NCBI GenBank assembly: GCA_023333565.1 | Contig: JAJKFH010002891.1 | Location: 62,001-126,000 of the forward strand | Direction: 5' to 3' | Length of the DNA stretch: 64,000 nucleotides | Source: Puffinus mauretanicus | Taxonomy: Eukaryota > Chordata > Aves > Procellariiformes > Procellariidae | Shown: piece by piece, positions 1 through 12,662 of the stretch | How positions within the stretch are numbered: the first letter of the stretch is position 1 | Layout: each line of letters starts with the position of its first letter | Position numbers and translations under genes: made by a program | The notes under the pieces: generated by a model | What the model saw: the letters and a program-made list of their open reading frames with translations, nothing else | Database searches by the model: none | What the model was told of the DNA's origin: nothing

Positions 1-519
1 TTGCAATTTAGGTGAAAAGCAGGCAACTGGAAATCACAAGGGCAGGTTTGAAACAGGGTAAAGAACAGCACCAAGAAAGGAAATGTCTCATCTAAAGTAC
101 ATGAGTAGTAGAACAGAACCTAGTGTTCCTGAAATCTTATTCAGGATTAACATTTTGATAGACTAGGTGTTTTTATACCAGTAGATTTTATAAATTTAAA
201 TAAGGAAACAGAACAATATCTTGGAATTATGTAATTAGCACTGCATTTTCAGGAATGTGTTGCAAGAATTTCCTGTGCCTTTAACAAGACAGAGTTAGGC
301 CATGTCAATTGATTTTCGGAATATTATGCCTGTACGTTTATCCCTGGTGCTATGCCGTTATCTTACTTTTCTGCAGTGAATCAATTCTCCCTTGTCCCTA
401 ACCTAGCCATTCCTTTTTCTTCTGTATCTGCCATCTATCTCCCTGTGTACCCTCGGTTTCTTTTCTTGCCAGTTAGGTTGAAAAAACTTCTTGCGTATGT
501 AGCAATATTTAAGACTGAG
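1..519. other. Non-coding flank, no gene seen
   Basis: This stretch is AT-rich and I see no splice-bounded coding exon or RNA gene in it. A short open frame over 352-549 runs into the adjacent LTR and has no recognisable protein signature, so I treat it as chance. The last five bases, CTGAG at 515-519, are the left copy of the target-site duplication of the LTR that begins at 520. Confidence 0.6.
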
Positions 520-1092
520 TGTCATGGTTTAACCCCAGCCGGCCACTGAGCACCACGCAACTGCTCGCTCACCCCCCCGCGTGGGATGGGGGAGAGAATC
601 AGAAGGGTAAAAGTGAGAAAACTCGAGGGTTGAGATGAAGACAGTTTAATAGGGAAAGCAAAAGCCGCGCATGCAAGCAAAGCAAAACAAGGAATTCATT
701 CACCACTTCCCATCAGCAGGCAGGTGTTCAGCCATCTCCAGGAAAGCAGGGCTCCATCACACGTAACGGTTACTTGGGTAGACAAATGCCATCGCTCCGA
801 ACGTCCCCCTTCCTCCTTCTTCGCCCAGCCTTATATGCTGAGCATGACATCATATGGTATGGAATAGCCCATTGGCCAGCTGGGCCAGCCGTCCCGGCCA
901 CACTCCTTCCCAGCCCCCCGTGCACCTGGCAGGGCATGGGAAGATGAAAAGTCCTTGACTAGAGTAAACATTACTTAGCAACAACTAAAACATCAGTGTG
1001 TCATCAACACTATTCTTATACTACATCCAAAACACAGCACTATACCAGTGAATAGGAAGAAAATCAACTCCATCCCAGCTGAAACCAGTACA
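520..1092 (-). mobile_element. Solo LTR of an avian endogenous retrovirus (ERVL-like), minus orientation
   Basis: The 573-bp element starts TG and ends CA on both strands and is flanked by a perfect 5-bp target-site duplication, CTGAG, at 515-519 and 1093-1097. Read on the minus strand it has LTR order: CCAAT, then a TATA-like CATATAAGGC near 829-838, then an ATTAAA polyadenylation-like signal in the stretch complementary to about 646-651. It aligns along its whole length with the inverted copy at 18025-18565. No internal retroviral coding sequence or second LTR adjoins it, so it is a solo LTR left by LTR-LTR recombination. The 5-bp duplication and resemblance to abundant bird LTRs suggest the ERVL group; the family name is from memory and was not checked. 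Many CpGs survive, suggesting a comparatively young insertion. Confidence 0.9.
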
Positions 1093-3426
1093 CTGAGTAA
1101 ATAGATGATTGATCTGGCATGTAGACAATTTAAGGGAACATCATTCAGTTGTTGCCGCGTTAAAAACAGGAATGGTACAGCCAACAACCGTTTCTTTTTC
1201 TTATTTCAAGTTACTTTCTGGCAAGGTCTTAGAACCTACATCTCTAAATTTTTGGCTTTTCTTCAAGGTCATGCAGTGTCTCTGTCTATTCTATTCTTTC
1301 TCTGTTGTATAAAGGAGCCTTTTTTTGTCTGTTTTATCAGTGGTTTGCTTCACCACTGATGAAATACCATCAAGGATTACCTACTCCCTAGTATAGCAAC
1401 GCTGTGGGCTTTCACTGGATATGAAGCATCAGCATTTGCTTAGCAAGTCTGAGCAGTACAAAACGCATAACCAGTAGTTTCTCAGAAACCTGCTAGAAAG
1501 CCAAAATCAGAATTTTGCATTACACCAGTGTAAAAAGATTGAGGATGATATGTATGGAAGGATTCATTTTTTTTAATACGTAGTGCTTATATGGTTAAAA
1601 TGCCTTAAAAATTAGGTGAGGGACACAGAATCATCACAAAGAATAGAGAGGTGCCATCAGTTTTGCCACCTCATGAATGAAAATTCGAGTAAAAGGGATG
1701 TGTGGTGCGGGAAGCCATTAACACAAAGAATCTCAATACCAGAAGACTAATATGTAAGCGTTTGCCATGTCCTGTATGATATTAGTTGATTCAGTAAGGT
1801 AAATATGTGGTGCAATACAAGGCAAATACCAGTAGAGGTCATGGAAGCAGGAATAAAAGCATGAAAAACACCAAGAGACAGAGAATTTATCTGTGAGGGG
1901 TAAAAAATAAGGGCTGAAAAGCAAATCGAACTGTCAAAGAAAGTGCAGAGTTCCAAACAAAACTCAGTAGCTCACAAGCCTATATAATATATTGCACTAA
2001 TTGCGAACTTGATGAAAGTGACGCCATCTCAGAAACAACCAAACTAATAAATACAAGTTAGAGTTTTAAGGTGCATCAAACTGCAGTGCAAAATTATCTG
2101 CTAATAAGATGTAACTAAATCATATACTGGATTAAAGAACATTCAGGAAGATATTACAAAAATTAGAATTGAAAGCAAAGTGCCATTCATCCCAATAAGA
2201 AATAACAGGATTTTAATAAAGACCAAATTTGTATTCAAGGAAAATACTTGGCGCAGGTAAATTATATTTGCTTATTTACAAAGCTTCTCTTTGTAAAATT
2301 TCAACATTTATGTATGTAAAATTTTCATGATAGTATACAGTAAATTTTTTTTCATTTGGTTATTAAATCATGAAAATTAATTCTATTGGGGACTGAAAAG
2401 GTTAAGCTTAATTAGGAAGCTATTACATTCCATTTAATTATCAGGAGAAACTTTCAGTAGTCTTATTTATGTAAAATATATCAGACTGTATGCACATTGC
2501 CATTATTTTTATAGGGCAAATAAGGACATATTAACAAGAAAAAAATTAAAGTCTATTTTTTAATGTAAGTAGTTTGACAATGTTTTTACAAAAATTTTTT
2601 TTGTTTGCTAGAGTAATGAAGCTCTAACCATGAAATGGCAATCAAAGAGGAAGAAGGAAAAGCTTACTAGTACCTAGATTTGTGGTCTTTATTCCCCTAC
2701 ATTAACAAAAGCTATAAATCACTTGGATGAAAAAGTGGAATAATTTTAAATACCGAAGGCAATTCCTCTAAATGCCTTTTATGTTTTAAATGGTACTACA
2801 ATGATTTCTTTAGGATGAAGTCTAACTCCATTAAAGGCAAGTCTTTAGTTTTTAATGAATCTGATATTGATCAGCCTGAAAGGATTGAGCCAAACGTTTA
2901 AACAATGATCTCTGTGTTTGCAGGTCGACATTTTTGTATGCCTGTAGTTTGGGTACCACCGTTTTTTGTCTTCTTTACAAATGTGCAACTTTTATTATCG
3001 TAGATTACTGTATCCTCCAAAAATTAGAAGTTTGAGGCTTTGGCATATTTTAGCCAGTGTTTGTTTTAAGTTGCTGAGAAAAATAATGCACTTTTCTGTT
3101 GTTTTAAGAAAGATTAATATTAATCTTTTGAAAAGTAAAAAAAAAAAAAAAAACAAAACAAACACAAAACGTCTTTTTTTAATTTATGGCATTGAGGTTG
3201 TAAATAGGAGATCTGAGTCATTAAAAGATCTTCGATTGATTATACTGTGATGAATTAGACTTGCTTAATTGCTCTGACACTAGACAGGAAGAGAGGAGCT
3301 AGCAGTTCTTCTCCTTAGTCTTTTTTCTGTTCAACTGGTCAGCCATAAATGAAAGTATACTTGGACTGTAAAATGAGCAATGAAAATATGATCTCTCGAT
3401 AGCTATTAAAAATTCTTCCTCTGGAA

Positions 3427-3454
3427 TCTGCCATGTTGTGATAAACATGGCAGA
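3427..3454. repeat. Small inverted repeat, 11-bp stem and 6-nt loop
   Basis: TCTGCCATGTT at 3427-3437 is perfectly complementary to AACATGGCAGA at 3444-3454, with GTGATA as the loop. Pairing stops at the next base on each side. It is too short to be a microRNA precursor by itself, and nothing around it suggests a terminator function in this genome. Confidence 0.6.
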
Positions 3455-6400
3455 AGCAGAATAAATTATAACACCTTTCAGAAAAATGACAGATTTCAGA
3501 GATAAATATGAATATTTGGAGGGTGGGGTAACTTAAGTTAAAAAACTTAATTTCCTTTTCATAACAGTGTAGGCAGGATTGGAGTGATGGCAGCTGTCAC
3601 CAAGCTTACATTCTATAAGTGGGAATATGATCTGATGAAAACGAGTATGATGTTCAGTGACTTACGACTTCTGCTTGGGGAGTCTTTGATCCTAAATTGT
3701 AGTTGCAATTAATTACGTATAATTATATATATTATAATTTTATACTATAAATTTGCAATTATTATTTTTTAAAAAAAATATTCAGTACTTTTATAATAAG
3801 AGATTCAAGGTTATATGTATCACAATTAACATAAAAATAATCCTGGGAAAAATCAATTATATGACTAGAAAAATAACCTGTAAGGTGTGCACCGATAAGA
3901 TCCAAAATTAAACTTTAGGTATTATCCTGATCAAAAGTGAAGCTTGTCAGCTATTTTACAGGCGAGGAAGTTGTCCATTAAAAGAGTGATAAATTTAACA
4001 GTGGTTCATAGGAAGAAATCACTTACAGTGAGAGCAGCACTGACAGTCTTTCGGAACTTTGTCAGCTGCTCATGGTCTAGGATTCTTTTTACTCTTGCTT
4101 CTGAAGCAAGTAATGCCTATATACGTTATATCATGTATACCCATATTATCATATGAGACATTGTGAAGCAAACAGCTAATTCCATTGGAGTATGAGAGAA
4201 GAAGTCTTAAAGAATGAATTTTTTTGTAAATACCTTTGCTAGATAAAACAATGAAGCATGAGAAACGCTGACTGATAAACCTTGATATGGACAATGATCA
4301 AACCTGTCATGACTGGGATTTTCACGTGTGGGCTCTTTGATGTGTAGTCAAGAGTGCACTCCCACTACAGCATTAGAACAATTCAGTTTTGAAAAGACAG
4401 CTAGTCACAAGGTACAAATTATTGAAAAACAGAATTTTTTGTGCCAGTTTTTACAGGACTACATACTTAAAAGTCTGAGCAGTTAATACCGTTTGATAGC
4501 AGTGACGCATTCTGGCCTCAGCATGTGATTCTCACTGCACTATTAGCATATGCCTTCTAGCTTTACCTATTTCAAGAACATGTAAAAATAAGTTCAGGCC
4601 ACTGTAACTTTGTCTTTGACATTTTTTTTTTTTTTTGGATTGCGTATTTCATTGCGTTTACAAGTAACTGTACATCCTCTTCCACTTTGTCCCTGTCCTC
4701 AAGGTATCTGCCCTTTTCACCGTGCTCCAGCAGTAACTTACTATGTTGCTATGGATTCCACGTTTTAGATTTCTACTGCTTGAATAATATTTAGGCAATT
4801 GCCCCTCTGATGCCTGTATGTCTTCACTGGAATAATGTGCGTGCCCCGAGTAGAAGTAATCAAGCAATACATGAGCAAGAAGGAAAGTTTTCAGTTTTGA
4901 ACAGGAGCAAATACCGCAGAGGCAGTCAATCATAAAGTGGGAGGGTAAACATCACCAGTGGGATGTCATTATTTTTTGACACCTCTCTACCTCTCAGGTA
5001 GGAAACTTGCAGGAAACCTCAGAGAGGTCACAGACAAATGCTAAGCTAATTTATCTGAAATAAGCCAGGAGGTAGAGGTTAGGGGAGATGCCTAGAAATA
5101 AGGATTCTATTCAACAAATGTCTTTAAAAAGTTTTGACCCAAAATACTTTTAATGAACTAAAATATGTGGGTTAAAAAAGAAAAAATTATTGCCTGAAGC
5201 ATGCTGCAGAACCTACTGAGACTTTCCAAAGATAGGAGATTTGCATCATGTTTTGTAAAATTTTGTGGATGTAAATATGATCTGACAAACAATGTATTAA
5301 AATTTGGAATGCCGTGTCTCACTCAGAGTAGCTGGAGTCAAATTAAGACATACCTTTGGTAGGTAACATTTATTAATTCCAGGGGTACCTGTGAGTAGAA
5401 GCAGAAAGAAAATGGGATGGTGGAGAGAAGTTGCTTCCGTACGAAATGGAGAGTAAATTTTAAGTGCAGATTTTAATTTTCTCTAAAGAGTTTCTGAGAA
5501 CAATGTTTTTCGTGAAAGCTAGAGTAATTTTTTTTGGCTTGCAAGCAGTTGAAAGGATATTTTTGCATGGTTTGTTTGGGGTTTTTTTGAGGGCGTGGTG
5601 GTTAGAAAATTCCCTATCTGTTCGTACTACTTTGCACAAAGAATGTGGGCCCTCTTGCCTGCATACTACCATAGATTCAGGGAGGATACTACTCGTTATC
5701 TAGTGAGGTGTATTGAGCCAACTGTTTCTATTAAGGTAGGGAAATGAGGGAAAATAGATTTATTCTTCAGAGAGAACGGTTGTTAGCTGGGAATTTTCCC
5801 TTTATTTCCGGTGCAACCTGTTGAAATTAATATTGTAGTGCTGATTTTCCACTAATGTAAATGTAGTTAAGCTGTCTTCCATGGATCTACACTGCTTTCT
5901 GATAGCTGAGTGTCTGGCATATGGTATGCATATCCTAATTTTATAGATTTATGCTCCTCAATAGACAGTTTCTGAATTTCTTTCCATGTATCCATTATTT
6001 CTATGTGAAAAAAAAAAAATCACAGGTTTCTACTTTGTACATAATATGAGGTACATAATGATGTTTAAATTCTACTTCCAATTAAAAAAAAAGCTACGGA
6101 AGCCCTTCACTGAAGAGTTCTTTATGGTACAATAGCTACTGCGTGAGGAGTTGTGCATTAAAGTTGACACGGTTATTGCTGAGCTTTGTCTCTTCTGCAG
6201 TGTTGAATAAACTGTTCTCCATTTCTTTAATTCTTCTGGTTAAAGTCTTTCCCCCCAGGTGCTCATATAGATTATGTACTGCACTGGATAATGGTTTGTC
6301 ACCCTTTTTGTTTCATTTTCCTTTGGTTTTCCTTCATCAAATTGTTAAAAAACCAAAACAAACCCGCCAAAAAACCAAAAAAAATCAACCCCCTTATTGC

Positions 6401-6728
6401 TCGAAAAATTGATTTGCAACACCCTCAGATAAATTCTAATCAGTTTTATCTGTTTAAAAAAAAGATTCACAATACACTATACCACTGAAATATGTGAGGT
6501 TTAGTATTAATATCTGTGTTCACAGAATCTGAAATTAAATGACGCTAAGAATATGTTTGCCTGAGATCCCAGAATCTAAACAAAATGAGAATGAATAGCC
6601 TTGCACTAGCTGTAAAAGTAATTCATACTGCAAGATCGCATAACTGATTTGAAAGGATTGATATTATCTAGATATCAATTGGGTAACAAATCAAATAAAC
6701 CCAAGCTAGAAATGCTTTGTACTAAACT

Positions 6729-6764
6729 TAGTACTCATACTGAACTTTTAGTACTCATACTGAG
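6729..6764. repeat. Two-copy tandem duplication, 20-bp period
   Basis: TAGTACTCATACTGA occurs twice, 20 bases apart, in the segment 6729-6764. It looks like a simple slippage duplication in non-coding DNA. Confidence 0.7.
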
Positions 6765-8278
6765 AAACTGATACTTGTGTTGCAAAGTGCTTTAAAACAT
6801 GAAACACAAATATTTCAGTAAGGGAGAACTGACTATGAATAATAAAAAAAATTACCAACACTGATGTAAATTATTTAGACCTGGGGAATGTGTTTACACA
6901 GCAGAAGACAGGGTACTGCAAGTGATTGCAACAAATCTAAGATAGCCAGGAAACACTGGACCAAATTTTGTCTTTGTTAGGCAAAGCCTTTATTGTGTTA
7001 GCGACCAGAGCAGTTGGTAAGTCAGATGTTACTGTAGAAATGAGCTGTAGGAAGAAAAAAGCTTGGAATACTTAGTGGCTTAAATTTAAATCATAAAAGC
7101 AAGTACAATAAATCAAAGCAAAAGAAAAAAAAAAATCCACTTTAATATGGGATGCGTAGCTTCATGAGGATGTTCTTGAAGTTAAAAACCTCCACCTAAA
7201 CAACATTCACATTCAGTTAATGTTTTTAAGGAGGGAAAATAATAGGAACGACAGTACAGAACGAGTCAGTGCTAGCCAATGGGAAAAGTGGATGATCCAC
7301 CCTTGAGGGGAATGAAATTGGTCATGACTCAAGTGTCTGAAATGCTGAGCTTCTATTTAAACTCTGATTTTAATAGGAAAAACAATGACAAGAAGTTGAG
7401 TATTTAGGCTACAGTCTGAAACGTACTGACCTTGACAAAGTCATGCTTATTAATTTGAATGTGTGAATGTGTGCTGAATTAGCCTCATGGTAAATAAACA
7501 TAACGACCTAAAAAAAGAAGCATGTATGAAATGTGGCCTGTTAGCCTGGTGGTATGCTTATGAACGGGACAGGCTCTAGTTTATCAACTCGCCATACTTC
7601 TTTCTCACCTATTGACCATTTAGATCCTTAGTTACCAGATATAATGAAGTAAATAGGACACTGTGCTTGACAAGTGAATATTGATGAGGAAATGACTCAT
7701 GGTTTTTAGCAATTTATAATAAGGAGCATAGAGGAGGGTGCCTGAATTCATAAAGGTATTATGCAACTTTATGGCATGGAGTACTTCCTGGTGATAAGGC
7801 TCTTAGATGTAGAGGAACACCACCACCTGCTCTTGAGAAAAGTGCCCTGCTTCTAGTGGCTCTCTTGCTGCATTTTGACTACAGTCTAAACTCTAAAATT
7901 TACTTGTTTTCCAGTTGTCTGTTTTTCAGCTTTGCGCAACTTCTGCTCCGAAAAATAAAATAGAAGAATTAAAGATGATACCTGAATTTACAAACAAAGA
8001 TGCTTTTCTCCTCATTGCTTCAAATGTAAGTTGTGTAGGACTCCTTTCTCCAACCTGAAAATATTAAGTGGAGAACAAGCTCTCCATGTCAAAATCCCTC
8101 GTTACACAGAAACACCTAACTCCCTTTCAGATGCTAATGCTGTAACAAATGAAAGGCAGTTAATTTTCTTGTAGTGATTTATCACAGAGTATGTCTATTA
8201 ACCATCAGGGAATGAGGAACAGTGAGAAACTTGTCATGAAATAAAAGTGGCAACTGTGTAGGTTTTTGGGTTTGGGGC

Positions 8279-8316
8279 TTTTTTTTTCCTTTTTTTTTTT
8301 TTCCTTTTTTTTTTTT
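8279..8316. repeat. Interrupted poly-T tract
   Basis: Three runs of T separated by CC dinucleotides form a pyrimidine tract. It follows a GT-rich stretch. No target-site duplication or transposon body adjoins it, so it is listed only as low-complexity sequence. Confidence 0.8.
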
Positions 8317-10371
8317 CTAAATGACAATATTCTGAGGGAAATGGAGACTGGCTGCACTTGTGAAATCATTCCCGAGATTTTCTGACTTATTAGATGTATG
8401 TTACCAGAGAGTTCAAGAATCTAAAAGAAGGAAAACAACAAAATAAAGCATTACTTTTCAATGGGAGCTTGTGGGTAGGGAAGAACAACTGCCTTTATTT
8501 CTAGAGTAGGGCACGGGAGGTGGGAGTGGCTCAAGGCTATGAGAAATTTTGCAGTAGAGCTAGAACACAGATCCAGGTTAGCACCTTTAACACATGACTA
8601 AATCCATTGTCATCCCACTTTCTTCTATTATCTGTTGCCACAGCCTTACCTATCACCATTTGGTTGCTTACATTGTTCTACTTGGCAGATCTCTTGCCTC
8701 ACAGGTTGTCTGTATCTTGTCCGGTTCTTGGCAGAATTGGTTGTTCATAAAATAAGTCACTGGGAATTTTTTCTTCTGTATTGCCTCTTCCATCTGAAAG
8801 AACCTTCCTCCTGCATGCTCCACCAATTCATAATAGATGCTAAGCAGTATTAGTGTTTAGCTGATTGTATCAGTCATACTCATTTGGGGATTTTTCAGTT
8901 ACTCTGTTAGAAATCTTGGCTTCATTGTCTGTTTAATTTAGATTATGAAGACTGTTGAGAAGGAATTACACATCTCCTGCATATTCCATATCATTATCTG
9001 TAAGATTGGTCATCAACAAATAAAATTAAAAGTATGCTTACTAATAATAATGCTGTGTTGCTGTTGTTGGCAGTAACCTGATATAGCTATTTTTTTCTAA
9101 CTGATCCTCTTTTTTTCTCTTCCCAGGAAACTAATTTTAAACTGATATTGCTAATCAAGCTATAGTTTAACAAAAATTGCTTCTTTAACTAATTTTAACT
9201 AGCAAAAAGAAAGGGAAAATGCCATTATTTCTTCTATTCATCAAGTCTATTTACCTTAATCCATGACTATGAATCTCTTATTCCTGTTATTGACCAGTAA
9301 CTCACATTTACAGGGAAAACCTCTACAAGTAAGTGCTCATCCGTGAAGCAGGCTATTCCCTACCTGGCTCACAGTCAGACAGAACTTGAAAAAAGGCTGC
9401 CCCAACTTGGCCACCTGTCAAACCTCTTACTTTATCGACTATTGTAAGATAAATCTCCAAAGCATATTTAGTTTGCAAACAAAACTGGTATTTCATCTCT
9501 CTGTGGACATTTTAAACCCATTGTTTTGTTCTATGCGATAATGTTTTCTATTGCTTATGACAATCATTTGTGTTTTATGAAGTGCTGCATTTATTTGCTT
9601 AACGTTATTCCAAACCTTTTCTAAACAGCCCTGAATCTGCCTGACTGCCTGGAATGCTGACAAATATCAGTGTTCATGGATGGTTAACTAGGCAATGAGA
9701 TATTCACCACCCCAGTGTGGAACATACCGTATTTTTTTAAAGAACAAATGTCTTTCTCTCTCATGTAATACAGAATGTAAATTAGATTTATAGCAGAAAT
9801 AGATTAATTGGTATGGCCAATACAAACTAAACTTTGCTTAAGCTTTGGGGTGGGGCAGAGCACAGCACAATGGCTTGTTTTCTGACAGAAAACTCCTGTT
9901 CCACCTGGTAAATAAGTTGGTCAGTTAAGGGTCACTCATAATGCACCAGGATGTATAGGTGGTCTTGTTGTGTGTATTATACCTGCAGCACTGTGACTAT
10001 ACTACAGCACCTGTGACTCAGACTGGAAGTTGGGTAAACTGCTTCTTCACCATTTATATAAAATCCTACTTTACTCATGTGAAAGGATTTCTTTGCTTCT
10101 TCATTGGTCTGTTTGACTCTTTCTGCAGTACAGCTCTAATTTGAATCTTCCTAGGTAATGATGACTAATAGATATTTCAATAATATCTTTATTTCCTGAA
10201 TTGACAGAAATATCTGAAATTAAAAATGAGTAATGAAGTACATCATTTAAACTGAGAATATGCTCTGTGAGATGGATACAGTCATGAGAAGTTCATGTGT
10301 TTATTCTCATGAACTTACTGCTTAAAAGCTGGAAATTCACCTAAGAAAATTTATATCTGAAGATGTATTGT

Positions 10372-10390
10372 AAAAAAAAAAAAAAAAAAA
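10372..10390. repeat. Poly-A run (19 A)
   Basis: An uninterrupted run of 19 adenines. I see no retroposed gene upstream of it, so it is not supported as the tail of a processed pseudogene. Confidence 0.8.
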
Positions 10391-10730
10391 GGTAAAAGAA
10401 ACCAAAACAAACTCTGGTGTGTTGGTATAGTTGGCATATATTTAAGCTTCGAGATCTTCGTTCCCAGCCAACCAGACAGTAGAGATTGGTGCAGCTTATA
10501 GCAGTCTTGTCCTTGAGAGTAGATCTTCCTGCAATAACCAGAGTATGTGGCAAAAGACAAAGGCATGGTCAGGTCTTAGTGCAGAAACAGACTTACAGAA
10601 AGTAGTAATGTAGTAAAGCTACGGGTTTTGTCAGTGATGCAGGCCACTGAGCTAAATCCACGGTTACTGACTCAGGCTCAGTATCTTGCAGAACAGAAGC
10701 ATGTGAGTGTGAGTACATAGCCCCTCACAT

Positions 10731-10804
10731 ACTGAATTCCCTGACCTCTCAAAATGTATAACTTTAAACTAGCTTGCAGCATGTAATTTTTAAAAAAGAA
10801 AGGT
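10731..10804 (+). repeat. Dispersed 75-bp repeat, copy A
   Basis: The segment starting ACTGAATTCCCTGACCTCTC resembles 11684-11756 across about 74 bases with scattered substitutions and small gaps. Both copies end in a purine-rich stretch. They are in the same orientation and about 950 bases apart. They may be the conserved ends of two old interspersed repeats or a decayed local duplication; I do not recognise the family. Confidence 0.6.
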
Positions 10805-10890
10805 TTATTATTATTATTTTTAGAAGCACTGTGTTGACTTTGCTGCAGGCAATAGGTAGAAGGATAATAGCACTGTGTCTCAAGAAAGGA

Positions 10891-10950
10891 TTGTTAGCAT
10901 TCAGTTAGAGTAAATGATTGCTGTTAGCATTCAGCTGGAATAAATGATTA
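10891..10950. repeat. Two-copy tandem duplication, 30-bp period
   Basis: The units 10891-10920 and 10921-10950 share TGTTAGCATTCAG and TAAATGATT at matching offsets and differ at a handful of positions. It has no coding potential that I can support. Confidence 0.75.
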
Positions 10951-11683
10951 CTGCCAAGAGACAGCTATACTGCAAGCTCTTCAGCTGTTCTGTTTCAGTG
11001 TGACTGCATATAGTTGAAGAGCCTTCCAAAATCTTGCATTCAGTCTTCCAGAAGAGTTATCAGAATATCAGATTTCTACTCTTCTTGGTGAGTGAAAGGG
11101 GAGAAAAAAAATCTATGTGTTTGAATATTTGGAATGAAGAAAAAGCCATAGTAACTACAGCAGCCTGAGAAACAATTAGTGCACTAGTTGCTTTATACTG
11201 AAACAACCACTTACATGTTGATTAGAGGAGAAAAAGATGGTGAGAGGTTAGAGAGACATGTTTGCTTGTGACTTTTAAAATGTGATACCAAACGCAATCG
11301 GCCACCTACAGACAGAATTCATTAATACAAAATTTTATTTAATGTTGGAACAGCAGGAATTTACTGAAAATAATTGAAAAAAAAAAATGGACCATTTAAC
11401 TCCTTTCATAGAAAATCTTTCCTTCAAAAGCTGCTATGTATTTAGGAAAAATGTAGGTCTCATATAGTCAGGAAAAGGGGAATAATGGTGGCCTAATTCT
11501 AACAAAAAATACAAAACAACATAATGTTAAATTAAGTCATACTCTCATGAGGCTAGAGAGTCACTTTTTGTTGACTCATTTAGCGGGAATGATGGCTTCT
11601 AAAGATTTCAGTGAACACACTAAATATAATCACATGGCCCTTTCAGCTTTAATCATGCAGGTAGAATGCAGAGTCCTTTGCAA

Positions 11684-11756
11684 ACTGAATTCTCTGACCT
11701 CTCAAAATGTACATCTTTAGCTCAGCCTCTAGCGTAAGATTTAAAAAAGGAAAGGG
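11684..11756 (+). repeat. Dispersed 75-bp repeat, copy B
   Basis: This is the partner of 10731-10804. It shares CTGACCTCTCAAAATGTA exactly and then a more diverged stretch ending in AAAAAAGGAAAGG. It sits just upstream of a GC-richer island. Confidence 0.6.
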
Positions 11757-12641
11757 TTAGACAAAGGCAGTGTCTATTAGGAGTGGCAGTCTGCCAGAGG
11801 GGATGATGGCTTTCCACCTGACTTTGCCTATGTAGAATGAACCTGTCTTTTCCAGCAGTATAACCTGCCCAAACAGCCAGCATCCAGCTCCTGCCCATGT
11901 CCTGGTGCTGCTGGTGGTGCAGGACAGAGCCAGATCCAGAGCTACTGCCCAGAGCTGGAGGGTGGTTTCTCCCAGCAGCTGCCCGTGTGGCATCAGGAGC
12001 AATGGGCGCTGCTCACTGATTCCCCTAGCAGCAGCAGGAGGAGCAAGGCACTGCTGAACTCTTGATCTGGTTCTGCCAGCAGGATTGGAATAGTTAAGTC
12101 CACAGTATCACTTACATGTGTCCTCTATGTTGCTGTCTACTTGTAACCATTCTGAATCTAGGTCCTGTTTCTTCAGCTGTCTCTGTGCAGGCTGTGATCA
12201 AAAATCCTCAGCTGTGTGGAGCCCTGGGAAGAACTGGAAGTAGACTTTTTGGAACATAAGTATACATCTCAGGCTTGCAGGAGGCAAGATAGGAGAGAAT
12301 AATGCAGGAATTCTTTAATAATTCAATACATAAAAAATTCAATATATGATTTGGTTTGACAAGAATCTGTCAAATTTGAGGATTTACCGCTACCTTTAAG
12401 TGACATAATTATTCTTTTGAACTCCGCAAGAAAAATAACTATTAATGGTGTACACAAAAATGCAACTGTCATACAGAACTACTTCAGTGTACATGCTCTT
12501 TTAAACTTTCTTACACAAGAAAATCTTGCCTGTTACAACTGTTGGTTTTACTGATATATTTCCCATATTAACTTTCTGGTTTTTGTCATGAGTAATTTTT
12601 CTATATTTTAGCTTAAAATTCTTTTCCAACCGAAAAAGTGA

Positions 12642-12662
12642 TTTTTTTTTTTTTTTTTTTTT
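12642..12662. repeat. Poly-T run (21 T)
   Basis: An uninterrupted thymine run in otherwise unannotated DNA. Confidence 0.8.

Noticed and set aside
993..1359. Short open frames across and beside the first LTR
   Set aside because: They begin in or cross the end of the solo LTR and show no retroviral protein motif.
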